Shown: piece after piece, positions 1 to 10,900 of the stretch | Layout of the letters: each line of letters opens with the position of its first letter | Position numbering within the stretch: position 1 is the first letter of the stretch | NCBI GenBank assembly: GCA_020284085.1 | Contig: JACEVL010000154.1 | Span: 1,563,143 to 1,627,142, forward strand | DNA: 64,000 nucleotides | Direction: 5' to 3' | DNA from: Aporrectodea caliginosa | Taxonomy: Eukaryota > Annelida > Clitellata > Crassiclitellata > Lumbricidae | Translations under genes and position numbers: made by a program | The notes under the pieces: generated by a model | Seen by the model: the letters and a program-made list of their open reading frames with translations, nothing else | The model's database searches: none | Told to the model about the DNA's origin: nothing

Positions 1-153
1 ACATACATACATACATACATACATACATACATACATACATACATACATACATACATACATACATACATACATACATACATACATACATACATACATACAT
101 ACATACATACATACATACATACATACATACATACATACATACATACATACATA
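1..153. repeat. (ACAT)n microsatellite
   Basis: Uninterrupted ACAT tetranucleotide array that reaches the left edge of the window, so its full length is unknown. Confidence 0.98.
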
Positions 154-269
154 GGTATGTACCTACTAGGCTACTACTATATATGTATACGAAAGTTCTT
201 ACGTATACGTACATACTTGTAGGACTATAGCTGGATACCGGGTACACGAATAAATAACAAGTGGCTTAC

Positions 270-524
270 AGCAGCACGCAGCGTCGCCACGGTTAGTTAT
301 GATGACCAGTTTGATGTGCATAGGTTGTCCGAGGTCCACTCTCCACCAGTTCGCTTGTCCTGGGGCTTCGGCTGTATGAGAACAAGACCCGGCGCTTAGG
401 GTTGTATTGAAGTTCCCGTCGACGGCTCTGCCCGCAACGCAAAGACCAGATGCAGGGTTCATCCATGTAGAGCTCTGAACAGCAGGACGATCGAGGGCAA
501 CGTTTACGTCCTCTGCATTCACTG
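270..524 (-). CDS. Fucolectin (F-type lectin) domain, N-terminal half exon
   Basis: The exon encodes the first half of a fucolectin/tachylectin-4/pentraxin-1 domain, a secreted fucose-binding F5/8-type-C-like fold used in invertebrate innate recognition. Visible landmarks are NVALDRPAVQSST, the RAVDGN turn, the SCSHT histidine segment, NWWRVDLGQ and the ITNRGD stretch that contributes to the sugar site in the family. The minus-strand acceptor reads ttatag and the donor reads GTAAG, giving 255 nt with a phase-1 intron on both sides. The C-terminal half (the CGQYP / GRYVIVQ / CEVQV part) is not seen between here and the left edge. It belongs to a different transcript from the 5.0-7.6 kb gene, because that gene ends with a stop codon at 5059. 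No start exon was found for it. Confidence 0.8.
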
Positions 525-650
525 CTATAACACAATTGATTAATTTAATCAAAGTACAATTGACGGCCTATCGAATACAATGCACGCCTCTTTCACAAAT
601 TTTTAAATTATTCGAAAGACAATTAAAGTTAGGCATTCTGTCAACTGTAT

Positions 651-835
651 CAGTGGCGTAACGAAGGGTTTCAGCGCCCGGGGGCAAGGCTTGATGGCTG
701 CGCCCCTTTTAATTTTCCTGTTGACTTTTAATCGTTCTTGTCATAGTAATGTGTACCTCTGAAAGCTAATTTTGCGCCCCTCTGGTGCTGCGCCCGGGGG
801 CGGCTGCCCCCTAGAACCCCCTTCGTTTGATACTG
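651..835. mobile_element. hAT-type MITE, diverged copy (CAGTGGCGTAACGAAGG family)
   Basis: The left end CAGTGGCGTAACGAAGG and the internal GCGCCCGGGGGCA blocks match the complete copy at 35488-35674. The right end is degenerate (cttcgtttgatactg) and no target duplication is visible. This is a decayed relative of the 8-bp-TSD elements elsewhere in the window. Confidence 0.7.
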
Positions 836-1780
836 TAAGTGATGTGTTTTTCTTCTTCAGCAGGCCTACATGCTATATACTTTTACACGTCGTACATACA
901 TGCACGGATGCATACACACATACATACACGGGTCATTCTACAGAGTACAGAAGTGTCACATTCTCTGTCACTTATGCTTCAACAAATGCAAATTAGAACC
1001 CATTCCGTTTGATAGATGTACATGTAAGTGTAGAGAGCGAGATGACACCACTACCTAGGCGCAAAGGGATTCGATAGGTAGCCTACATACATGCTGCATT
1101 ATAATCAATCGGTCTTCAAACTGCTCTTGGTGTGAACTTTTACATTTGGTTCAAGTTAATCTTATAAAATTGTTTAAATATACCATTGATATTCGAAAAT
1201 TATATTTAAATTGACCTTAATTTGTAGAATCTAACATTTCTCACTATAAGAGATAAGCAAGAATCGAGCAAAATTGTTGAACTGGATTGAATTTTGGCTA
1301 CAAAATTTAATGTTCTAGTAGGTAGAAGGTAAGTTCAGTTCCGACTAACCTGTTGCGAGCATCAAAGTGATGGAAATTATCATGGTTCGCTCAGTTTCCT
1401 CTGCAACCCGAAACAGTCGACCAGTTATGCTAACCATATTAAATTTTGCTGCGGTCATTATGAACCAGAAAGTGACACATTTATAGGGGCCTACCCCAGC
1501 ACTGAGCACCGGTAACTCTCGGCAACAAATCACAAACATGGCGGTCCAATGACGACTTCTTATATTCAGAAATAGGCGTATCTGTATGTCTACAGCAAAC
1601 ACTCGATGTGACTGCATTGTCTGGGCTTTTTGCCGGATAAAAGAACAGTCGTTCGGGACTCAAAACTGGATATTGTGTATTGAGTTCTAACAAGAATTGG
1701 CGCACTTAAATGCTTTAGACATGCAAGCCACAGTATTCTTGACGAAAAGCAAACGATATAGCATATACAAAATTCAGTGT

Positions 1781-1814
<34 letters not shown>

Positions 1815-4072
1815 GTGACAACAGTTGACTGCGAAATTTAGTGTCTCGTAACATCTCACAATAAACTGTGACCAGAAAGTTCTTAAACTTTCTATTGCGC
1901 GTTTTAGGTAATGTATAATACTCTTTGACCAACCAGCATATGCAATGTTGTAGCTCTTTATTATATAATTAGAAGAAATCGCGTTTAATCATTAAGATCG
2001 TGGCTGGTGATCAAGCAAAAGTTCTGATAGCCTTAGATCGCCATCTGTGGCTGATGACCAGACATGAGAGAGTTCAGACCACATTGCAACAGGAATTTAC
2101 TAACGGACCGCCATCGATCTATAGTTGGAAATCAAGTGGATTTTGCAGTTGATGAAGCAGGACAAATCTTCAAGAACGACTGCACGACGAATCCTCAGGT
2201 TTATTTCGATCTGTCTCCTTCTTTTAGTCTTTGTCATAGAATCAATGTCTGTTAATAGCAATGACCAGTGTGACTCGTCCATGTACTCATTGTTTATGTT
2301 TATATAGCGGCACCATTTAAGGAAACAGGTCTCAATCGATAAAGCGACACAGTCTTGTCCTGTAAAGAAAACATGCACACATACGTGCATATATATACAT
2401 ACGTGCATATACATGTATATGCATACATATATATATATATATGCATACATATATATGTACATATTATTTAGGTATATACAACGTATATGACCATCTGAGG
2501 AGAGTCTCGAATCTGTGAACTCAACACTGCCAATCAAGCACAGTGTAGCATAGCTTTGTCTGACTTTAATGCTAACGCAGTAAGTGCTCTGCTGTATTCC
2601 ACTGCAAAATCTGCTAACATTACATACTCCTGCGGCCTTGGATAACACACACACACGCACACACACATACACACACGCACGTACACACACGCACGCACGC
2701 ACACAGAGGTAGCACTAAACGCATTCTATTACACACTGGAGCGGAATATGAGATTATGATTACTTGAAAACGTAACATTGGTGTCTGCTATAGGCCACAC
2801 TGATTGACTTGTAATGCAGGACATCCGCTGTCGGGTTACATTAGTGCATATTCCTACCATACATCCATACATTGCTTTTACTGTTAGATTTGCCAAACAG
2901 CATATGTTCTGTTTTTGAACCATTACCGGGCAATCGTTCGCTTTCAACTAACAAAACACCGCGTTCACTCGGCTTATGGCTCTTAATCTTTTTCTGTTTA
3001 GAAAATGCACCGTTGAGCATTACGAAACATCAGGTTTATAGCATTGTTTCGTATTGCATTGTCTTGTAATCTGCCGAGGCAAAAGTATGTTTCATTGTGT
3101 CAGAGCAATCATAAATTCAGCCAGAGCTTCTTCGATATATACTGCAAGACAAATAATGACAAAGTAACTGTAAAGCCGCAACGAAAATAGTAAATCATAG
3201 GCCTACATTCTTTTTTAGACAGATGGTATTTGACCAAATTTGTCTGCTAATAGAGTGTACGTAAAATAAGCGCAGCCAATCACCATCAAGAAAAGTTAGT
3301 GGGATCATCGCTAAGGATCACTCTGTCTAGCGTTTCTATGACTATGTATGCATATCCTATTGATTGTTTCCTTTAATCAGACACCTCTAATAGCGCATGC
3401 AGCAGTGTCTGCTGTTAATTTCACGAGGTCGCTGGGTAAAATTCGGTGCTCTTAATAACTGCGCACATCGGACTATTGACTGTATGGATGAATGAATCCA
3501 GCAATTACTTTTCCGTACAAGGCGCATTATTATGTATAATGCGCACTGAGAGATTTGTTTAGGAGCGCATAACCGTTACTATTGCGTGTTCAACGGTTGA
3601 AGAAGCCAGGGTGAGTCGATGAGAAACGACTGCTTCTTACTGCTGCGTGTTTTCTTTCATCCAAGGAGACCTCGTCGTGTTCTCTGGCCGATGTTTGTCT
3701 TTGAATTTTCCTGCGTAAAAATTCCTCTTCAGAAATGCAATAAATGATTGTAGCCAACAATTCGAAAATTTCCATCGCTATGATCATTATGCTAATGCAA
3801 AGCTTTAACCACCAACTATGCAGAAATGGAAGAGAGCTCGTGCATTTGGAAATTTAAAACGTGTATCTGAACATTAGAGAGCGGTTTTTAAGAAGGGCAT
3901 AAGGGAGCAGAAACATGGCTTTCTAAGAGATGCAAAAGGGGAAATGTAAGAACCCGTACATTTTGAGAAAATGTTTAGCAGTTCAACTGACCATGTTTGA
4001 CTTCAGGTAACCTACACTTTGTTTATGATCTCTATGCACACATATCTATAAGCATTTCAGCATAATTTAAGG
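836..4072. other. Non-coding region without recognised gene
   Basis: No ORF here resembles a known protein. The stretch holds a short TA array (about 1780-1814), an ATAC/TATA palindrome-rich tract (about 2385-2462), a CA/CGCA tract (about 2648-2705), and AT-rich sequence. It may include the intron or 5' flank of the lectin exon at 270-524, but I see no signal-peptide exon. Confidence 0.5.
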
Positions 4073-4205
4073 TTTCTTCTTCTTCGTCTTCTTCGTCTTC
4101 TACTTCATCGTCATCATTATCGTCATCTTCACCGTTTCTTCTTCTTCCTCCTATTGTTTTTCTTCTTTTTTTCTTTTGCTTTTTATTCCTCCTCTACTTC
4201 TTCTT
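4073..4205. repeat. Pyrimidine-rich TTC/CTT tract
   Basis: Imperfect TTC/TCG/TCA trinucleotide repeat, almost purely pyrimidine on the plus strand. Nothing coding is supported. Confidence 0.85.
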
Positions 4206-4451
4206 ATTCGTCTGTGTACCAAATTCAACGCGGCGAAATGTAAGAATTGTACATTTTAAAAAGGTCCTAGCAGCGCGACTGGTCGTGTTTGACTTCTGAT
4301 TTTTGTGACCGATCAGATTTAGACCGGCTGAACTGATGGATAACAATTTGCGACTGAAGCGACCATCGATCGTGTATGATGATAATGGCCCTAAAGAAGT
4401 CATTATTAAGTAGCTCGATTAATTTTAAGTTTATTAAGATCAGTCAATTTA

Positions 4452-4870
4452 TAAGCATGGGCGTGCAGGAATTTTTTGAGGGGTAGGGGGAAAATTTAAG
4501 GGGGAGGGGCAAAGTTTTCAATTCTTGGCCCGGGGGACTAACAAGTGTGCCGACAGAAACCTATCACGTCACCCTCAGCGCTCGCTCCAGCAATTAGGGT
4601 CTGGCGCGGATACCAACAGCCGCCAGCGCTTTTGGAAGCATTTGACATGATATGGAGCCTGTTTTTAACGTTCTGGGATCCATTTTCAGCTATATCTTAA
4701 CGTTTATTTAAAAAAAATACAAGCACAAGCCTGCTAAAAGTTCAATGCTTTTATATATTTTTAATTTTTCAGGTTATCTTGACTAGTTTGGATAAAAAAT
4801 AAAACTGTGGAAAAATCATTGCCATTCATTGTTTAAAACTAAGATGATAAGTAAATTATTTAAATATGTG
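4452..4870 (+). repeat. Unclassified interspersed repeat, copy 1
   Basis: It shares long stretches with two other copies that form an inverted pair at 22852-23595. Shared blocks include GACTAACAAG...GTGCCGA, GTCTGGCGCGGAT, CAACAGCCGCCA, ATATGGAGCCTG, TTTTCAGCTATATC and TTATCTTGACTAGTTTGGAT. One end reads CATGGGCGTGCAGGAATT and the other copies end in the inverse AATTCCTcctgACGCCCATGG, so the family probably has inverted ends. Superfamily unknown. Confidence 0.8.
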
Positions 4871-4970
4871 CAAAATAAAAAAAATTATGAAAGGGTTCTA
4901 CGATGTGTTACTACGTCATTAGTTATCTTTCACAACATTGTAGTCCTGAAAATTTGCAAGTTAAATTTTT

Positions 4971-5037
4971 GCTTAAAGAGTACAATATTCGGAGACATTA
5001 TGAATCCAAGCATTCATCGCATTAGGCCTACTCACAA
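4971..5037 (+). pseudogene. BED zinc-finger fragment, exact duplicate of 5616-5682
   Basis: These 67 bases are identical to 5616-5682 inside the neighbouring hAT relic. In one frame they read LKEYNIRRHYESKH, the second half of a BED-type zinc finger as found at the start of ZBED/hAT transposases (final H-x4-H pair). The first cysteine pair is absent here. It lies outside the bounded element, so it is a separate copy or a local duplication. Confidence 0.7.
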
Positions 5038-5058
5038 AAGCCTACCTACTCTCCTAAG

Positions 5059-5300
5059 TTAAATGAACTCGTAACTCTGGAACCACCAGCTCCATCCTGT
5101 TGCGCTGATTAGATCGCACTGTGTGGCTCCACGCGGCAAGAAATTCAGCTCACACATGTTGTCCACCTGGTGATAATTTACCGAGTCACAACCAGCGGCC
5201 AGTTTGCATTCCTTGACGCATTGCACTGCAGAGTGTAACATCGTGACAATCGATCCGTTTGTCATCAGTCGCTGGTCTCTCTGTCGTTTCCAGCGATTGT
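5059..5300 (-). CDS. PAN/apple domain, terminal exon of fucolectin gene
   Basis: C-terminal exon of the minus-strand lectin gene. It encodes about 80 residues with the PAN/apple pattern: an N-terminal basic stretch, then CVKECKLAAGCDSVNY, then MCELN, then a tryptophan-rich end (GWSWWF) and a stop at 5059. PAN domains are disulfide-bonded modules that bind protein or carbohydrate. The acceptor reads atatag with the codon split G|AC, so it is phase 1 and joins in frame to the fucolectin exon at 6225-6461. The 924-bp intron between them holds a hAT relic and a GGTAA-rich tract. Lectin plus PAN suggests a secreted or extracellular recognition protein; this is inference from domain content. Confidence 0.75.
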
Positions 5301-5426
5301 CTATATTTGAAGACAATGTCAGAAGCAGGTTAGAAAAGTTTGGCATGTGTCGGTCTGATATTAGAACAATTGTATGTGAGAGACCTCTTCAAGGATGAGG
5401 GCTTCTCAGCCCACAATCGTACAGTG

Positions 5427-5792
5427 CAGGGGTCTCCAAAGTACGGCCCGCGGGCCACATCCGGCCCGCTAAGACCTTTAATCTGGCCCGCGGAGCTCTC
5501 CTTGAAGAAACACACTAAATTGGGAAAATCGCCGCTGTACTCTGACATGCATATTGCCTAAATCAATGTCGCTGTTTGTAAGACTGTGCCTGATATGCAA
5601 TGACACCATTGCAGTGCTTAAAGAGTACAATATTCGGAGACATTATGAATCCAAGCATTCATCGCATTAGGCCTACTCACAATTCACTGGACAGCCGCGC
5701 ACGGAGAAATTTGTTTCTTCGGAGTTTTGGCCCGTGGAGCTTTAAAAAAATCAGCAATGTGCCCCCCCGCTGGAAAACTTTGGAGACCTCTG
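5427..5792 (+). mobile_element. Internally deleted hAT element with BED finger, 8-bp TSD
   Basis: The 366-bp element is bounded by CAGGGGTCTCCAAAGT and its inverse ACTTTGGAGACCTCTG, and flanked by perfect 8-bp duplications GTACAGTG (5419-5426 and 5793-5800). Eight-base duplications and a CAGNG end are hallmarks of hAT. Inside, one frame reads LCLICNDTIAVLKEYNIRRH and continues to a second histidine: a BED zinc finger with both cysteines (C-x2-C) and both histidines, followed by a stop. The rest of the transposase is missing. It sits in the intron between the fucolectin and PAN exons. Confidence 0.88.
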
Positions 5793-5879
5793 GTACAGTG
5801 TGTCGGAGTTATCATTCATCAGTCTATCGCCCCATGGTAATATAAGTTACATATATGATAATTTCATGTAGGCCCAAAA

Positions 5880-6125
5880 TCAAGGTGAGTTAGGTAAGTT
5901 ATTATAAGATAAGGTAGTTAGGCGAAGTAAGATAAGATAAAATAATGTAAGGTAAGACATGGAAGGGTACGGTATAGGTGAATCAAGGTAAACTTATTTT
6001 CTTATTTTCATATCCATTACAGCCTCGGGTGTCACGAGCTAAGCAAAGTTGAGGCGAGGTAGGGTAAGGTAAGGTAAGACGAAATAAAGTAAATTAAGAT
6101 GAGTTGGGTAAGGTAGAGTAAGTTA
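5880..6125. repeat. Degenerate GGTAA/GTAAG-rich intronic tract
   Basis: Loose pentamer repetition of GGTAA, GATAA and GTAAG for about 250 bp inside the lectin intron, interrupted around 5985-6050. Read on the coding strand of the lectin gene it is a TTACC/CTTAC tract. Confidence 0.75.
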
Positions 6126-6224
6126 ACCTCGGTCATTTTATACGCTTGTTTAAACTTTTAGAGTTTTAGCTTTGTGGCTCAATGAAGGAGCGACAATCAA
6201 GTCTTGAGTTTTCTCCGAACTTAC

Positions 6225-6461
6225 TATTTCGAACTGCTCCAGCGAAGACCTGGACTTCACACATTGCGAGGTAACCAACTCCGTTGCTCGGCTGTTGGAC
6301 AATGACGTATCGACCTGATACATTGCTTGAGTTGCAGGTAACACTGTGGTTGCCACCAGCGACCGCCGGATACGGATACTGGCCACAAAGGACGTAGCAT
6401 CCTCTCACCGGCGCAGAGATACCGTTCGACACTCCGACGATAAAGTAGTCCAGGCGATTAG
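6225..6461 (-). CDS. Fucolectin domain, C-terminal half exon
   Basis: Second half of the fucolectin domain of the gene whose first half is at 7321-7566. It contains RLDYFIVGVSNG, CYVLCGQYPYP, TCNSS, GRYVIVQQPS and LAMCEVQVFAG, which are the conserved beta strands and cysteines of the domain's end. The acceptor is tgttag and the donor is GTAAGT; the exon is 237 nt, phase 1 on both sides. Reading on past the donor soon reaches a stop, supporting the splice site. It is followed by the PAN exon at 5059-5300. Its partner intron carries a complete hAT MITE. Confidence 0.85.
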
Positions 6462-6693
6462 CTAACACAGTTTAAAATGCAGATAAGTATTTCTGTCTTA
6501 TTTCTTTTGCATGAAAATTAAAAGTAAAACAAATTGAATTAATGAACGACTAAATGAACAAACAAACAAATAATATATTGCATTAACTTATTAACGAAGT
6601 AGGCTAGTCAATCTTTAGACAAAGATCATCCACCACCGTGAACCTGACTCCGATGGTTGGGAATAAGTGATGTAATGTAATGTATCAAGACAC

Positions 6694-7080
6694 CAGAGCT
6701 CGAGGGTACGCGTACCCTAAAATAGAATACGTTAAAATACGTACGTACCTTTCAAAAATAGAATACGCGTATGGTACGTATCATACACGAAAATTTTATT
6801 TATGGTTTACTCGATGACCCATAGCATAAGTAGGCCTATAATCTGACATTAGTGCATTAAGTGCAATGCATGCTGGATAAACATAGACTTACAATATAGC
6901 ATTGCAGCAATTTACTACGCTGTATACTGGGTTGTGATTGTTTGCCTAAATTAAATTGAACATTCTTATAATGAGCAATGACCTGGTTAACGTATTTTTG
7001 TATTGTTTACGTACCCTAAAATAGTGTTGTACGTACCTTTCGAAAAATAGAATACGTATGGTACGTACCCTCGAGCTTTG
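6694..7080. mobile_element. hAT MITE in lectin intron, 8-bp TSD
   Basis: 387-bp element with ends CAGAGCTCGAGGGTACG and inverse CGTACCCTCGAGCTTTG. It is flanked by exact CAAGACAC duplications (6686-6693, 7081-7088). The subterminal parts repeat a TACGTACCTTTC / AAAATAGAATACGT motif in both halves. There is no coding capacity. Confidence 0.9.
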
Positions 7081-7320
7081 CAAGACACTAATAATGCCAC
7101 TTAAGAGTCTCTCAGAAGTGCTATGTGCGTGAGAGTGACTTTTCCAGTTATTTAAGCATTTATATGCTGATCGACGAACTGGTTATTTCAATGAACTTTA
7201 GCAACACTTAGCCTGGGGAGAAGAGCCTTCAAGAAATAATTAGAATGAGATATAAAACTATTCAGTTTTGTGACACTACATTAGCTCCCAGTCGTGTATA
7301 TTGCCTAAACGGTTTCTTAC

Positions 7321-7566
7321 CAAAGTTAACATCGTCTCTGTTAGTTATAACGACGCGAGTGATATGCATTGGTTGACCAAGGTCCACCATCCACCAGTTT
7401 GGTCCTCCCGGAGGGTCGCTTGTATGAGAGCAGGAATTGGCAAACATGTAAGGGTTGAAATCACCGTCGACTGAGCGACTGGAAAAGAAGGTACCACGAG
7501 CAAGGTTTGAGTAAGTTGAGCTTTGAGTCGCAGGTCGACCCAGTGCAACATTGAAATCAGGGCTCA
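7321..7566 (-). CDS. Fucolectin domain, N-terminal half exon
   Basis: First half of the fucolectin domain in the minus-strand lectin-PAN gene. Landmarks: FNVALGRPATQSST, RSVDGDFNP, the SCSHT histidine, NWWMVDLGQP and VVITNRDD. The acceptor reads ttcttag, the codon is split G|TG, and the donor after the NFG codons is GTAAG. The exon is 246 nt, phase 1 on both sides, so it joins in frame to 6225-6461. An upstream signal-peptide exon is expected at higher coordinates on the minus strand; I could not identify one. Compared with the exon at 19250-19489 the domain is similar but clearly diverged, so these are paralogues and not recent copies. Confidence 0.85.
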
Positions 7567-7589
7567 CTAAGAAAGAATGAAGAAAGCAA

Positions 7590-7630
7590 CAAATAATCTG
7601 TAGAAATTTATATAGCGCCTTCTCCAGATA
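7590..7630 (-). repeat. LINE 3'-end fragment (AGGCGCTATATAAAT family)
   Basis: On the minus strand it reads AAGGCGCTATATAAATTTC, the same terminal motif as at 51480, 60165 and 33230. Only the last few dozen bases are present. Confidence 0.55.
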
Positions 7631-7646
7631 AATTAATAATTCAATA

Positions 7647-7919
7647 CAGTGGCGTAACTAGGGGTTCGTGCGCCCGGGGGCAAGAATTTTCCTGAACATT
7701 TTTTTTCTTAGTTCCGCCAAAATTTCTGATGACTTTTTTTTTTTGCTTTTCCGTCTTTTTTTCCTGAAGAAAATTGTCACAAGCCTCATTTTGCGCCTCC
7801 CCTCCGCGCGCCCTTTGTAAGACTCATGTATACTCATGTATAATAGTTACTTTTTACTTTTTTTCACTATTCGTGCCTGATTTCTATCACAAAAAATGTG
7901 CCCCCTCGTTACGCCACTG
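7647..7919. mobile_element. hAT MITE, CAGTGGCGTAAC family, 8-bp TSD
   Basis: 273 bp, from CAGTGGCGTAACTAGGGG to CCCCCTCGTTACGCCACTG. Exact 8-bp duplications ATTCAATA flank it (7639-7646, 7920-7927). The interior is T-rich and non-coding. Same family as 35488-35674. Confidence 0.92.
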
Positions 7920-7927
7920 ATTCAATA

Positions 7928-10900
7928 ATTACTTAACCGGCGATGGGCCCCGTACGCGGCAGAGCCCAACCAACGGATTTGCATCCAGAGTTCACAGATG
8001 ACGCAGTGTTCCAAATTCCGGGTCGCGTTGCATCAACAATGTGAAAAAATGACAGGCCACGTGATGGTCAGTGGCTCAGAGCTCACGACTGTTTCACCAT
8101 ACAGCAGTCCATCGCAGTTGATAGATGACATAGCGTCCGAACGTCTCTATAAAACCACCGGGTCGGTGTAGAATAAGCATTCGAAAAGTCGTATAGAACC
8201 TCTCATCGCCCTTATTTCGCGGAATCCTAGCCGTAAATTTGAAGCTCAACTACATAATTATAGGTGGAACCCTGTCACCGTCTGAATGATAGACCGATCT
8301 CACATAATGACGCCAAGGTATCGGTAGCATCGGACAAAACACCGTCGAAAAACGATCAAAATCCTTAGCAAATTCAAGAAAAACTTTAACACGAAACGCG
8401 TTCTAAAACATTTCGAACGGATGAGAACTAGTATTATATAATAGGCTAATTGAAATAATATCTCATCTTGTGGCCTCTATCTCAGCAATTAGACCTTCCA
8501 TGTGGTGGTCGGCTATCAGCTTGACCTAAATACACATATATTCATACATGCATAAATCGGGCCTACATAGGCCTACATACTTACATGCATACAAATAATA
8601 CAAAAAAAGCTTTTAATACCTGGTAAAGCTTGTAGAAAGATCCAGAGGAAGGTGTTCCATTTAAGAACACCTCTTGAACGCATGTCGGTGGATCTGTTAA
8701 AATTCAATGCAAACAGACTTTCATATCATTATGAAATTATTAAATAATAATTCCTATAATAAGTTCTTAATTATAATTATAGAGCGTCTTGATAGCTTTC
8801 AACCCAAGCAGCAGTCAAGTGCCTAAAGAACAACTACAAGTATGCTGCTCCTGCACACTAACTTAATTACTCTGATTAGGCTATATCTATTAAATTTAAG
8901 CATGCCTTGTCTAATCGCAGGTAGCTTGTTGCTTAGAGAGAACTTTTAGGACCTCCCAATAACAATCAAAATGCAGCATTCCAAATGAACTTCTTCAGCG
9001 AAATTTTAATAGCACACCGAAGATTATATCACTATTAGCGAAATTGTAAGAAATCCAAAATCTGTGCCGACATTTTGAGTGGCTCTTAAAGAACTAACCA
9101 CGCAGATGCCAGCTACAATTGTTCAAAATAGCGCTTCTATTCCTTCCCTCTGTTCTGCTAGTTCTGGTAAACTCTCCGACTTGAAGCAGCTCTCATAAAC
9201 AGGACTGGTGCCCTGCGTTTAGCGTTAAGATAGCGAGTTGGAAAGGTAGAGTTTTAGATTAAAATTACGATTACGTTTACAAATATCACAACTGCTGATG
9301 CGTATCGTGTTGCAGACAGTGAGGCTGTTTAAAGATTTAAAGAAATTTATCTTCGTAGATGTACTGGGATGTGCTGCTACCGACCAAAGCATTCAGACAG
9401 CTAATAACTATTTGTATTTGAGTGCTTGCAAAGAGACTTTTATTACTATACGTGTTTGGGCCTATGCTTTTGGTTTGCCAACGATGTGGTTTATCATAAA
9501 ATGCCTACTGACGTAAGAATGTCTAAATTAGTATTTTCACACATGCGTAATTGTACATGTAGACCTATTGTTAGTCACAGGCTGTCATTAGTCTTCGGCG
9601 ATCTTTGTTTATCTTTATTATGGAATTGACCAGAGCTGAGCATAACATGAGTGCATCATCGATTGGTTGCTTGTTTACTGTTTAACGACCACTGTGTGGT
9701 AACAAAGACCATTAGCGTCGCCCTCCTCCTTTATCCAGGCTTGGGACTGGCACTGTCAGAGTGCAAACAGTGGCGGAGTTTCATTGATTGGTGCCTGTTG
9801 CATCAGAATTTATTACGAAAACTAACAGGGTTGCCAGGTCGTCGCGAAAAGCGCGAGTTGGGCTACTTTTCAATGCGCTCGAGACTGAAAATTTTGTCCT
9901 CGCGACCTCGCGATATTTGGTCTACTTTTGAATTGGCCCGTGGTCGCTACGGTGGCATTACGAATTCTCGTAAATTGACCGCATTAGGCTACTTGTCCAC
10001 GGAGCTCGATTCGTAGATTAATATCAAATGACTGGAATTAACGTCGGATTTTCATCTGATGTGAATAACTGTTAGGAATTAAATCATATAATGGTGATGA
10101 TGAAGACGACGACGTGATGAATAACGATGATGACTGTGACGTACCCAAAGGCGTGGGACTGGGTCATGCCCCGTCACTTGTAACCAATCCCATTACACCC
10201 CATGTAGACATACATGCAGGCTATGCAAACTTCAATTATTTTTATAAGTTCTGCTCGTTTTATTTTTAAAGGATTTAATGAAGTTCAAAATAATATCAAT
10301 CAGAGGTTATCGTTGCATTCAGTCAATAATTCAATTATGGCATGAATTATATCAAAGATGAAGTCAGCAAGCAGCATCTTATTCACTGTACTACATAGAA
10401 GATATCATACACAGCAAAACCACGAAGATTATTATTATTACGCTTTAGGACTGTAGCATTAAAGAAAAGAATTAAATGCAAGATTACCCTGCTGGTGTGG
10501 GCCTCGTCTGTTAGTACCGAACCAACATACATCAGGGAGTTTTATGTTAAGCAAGTTCGCGATCGTTATGCTCAGCTGCTCGTTGAGTCACGCAGGTTCC
10601 GCACTTCCGGACATCAACTCGTTGTGTCTTCTCATGTCTCGGATCTTCCTTTTAGGAACAGTCTCCGCTGCATGCAGGGATATCAGGCCTAGGGTTTTCC
10701 ATCCAGATCTAGTTTTTTTTTTTTCTAGGTTTCTAGGTTATCCGATGTCTTGGTTTTTTCCATGGAAGGTTTTGCGTGTTAAAAAAACATACGTTTTCAA
10801 CAATTCCTAAGACTTTACTTAAATTTATTTCAGTGATTTTCACAAAATAGGCACCAAAGGTTCGAGGACGAGCGGGTCGGGTCAAATTTTGACGACCCAT

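Noticed and set aside
7978..8160. Promoter with octamer ATTTGCAT and CTATAAAAC
   Set aside because: The motifs are 160 bp apart and no supported exon lies downstream on the plus strand, so it is noted only within the regional entry.
9651..10016. 121-codon plus-strand frame
   Set aside because: No recognisable motif; it overlaps a repeated segment also found inverted at 13086-13165.
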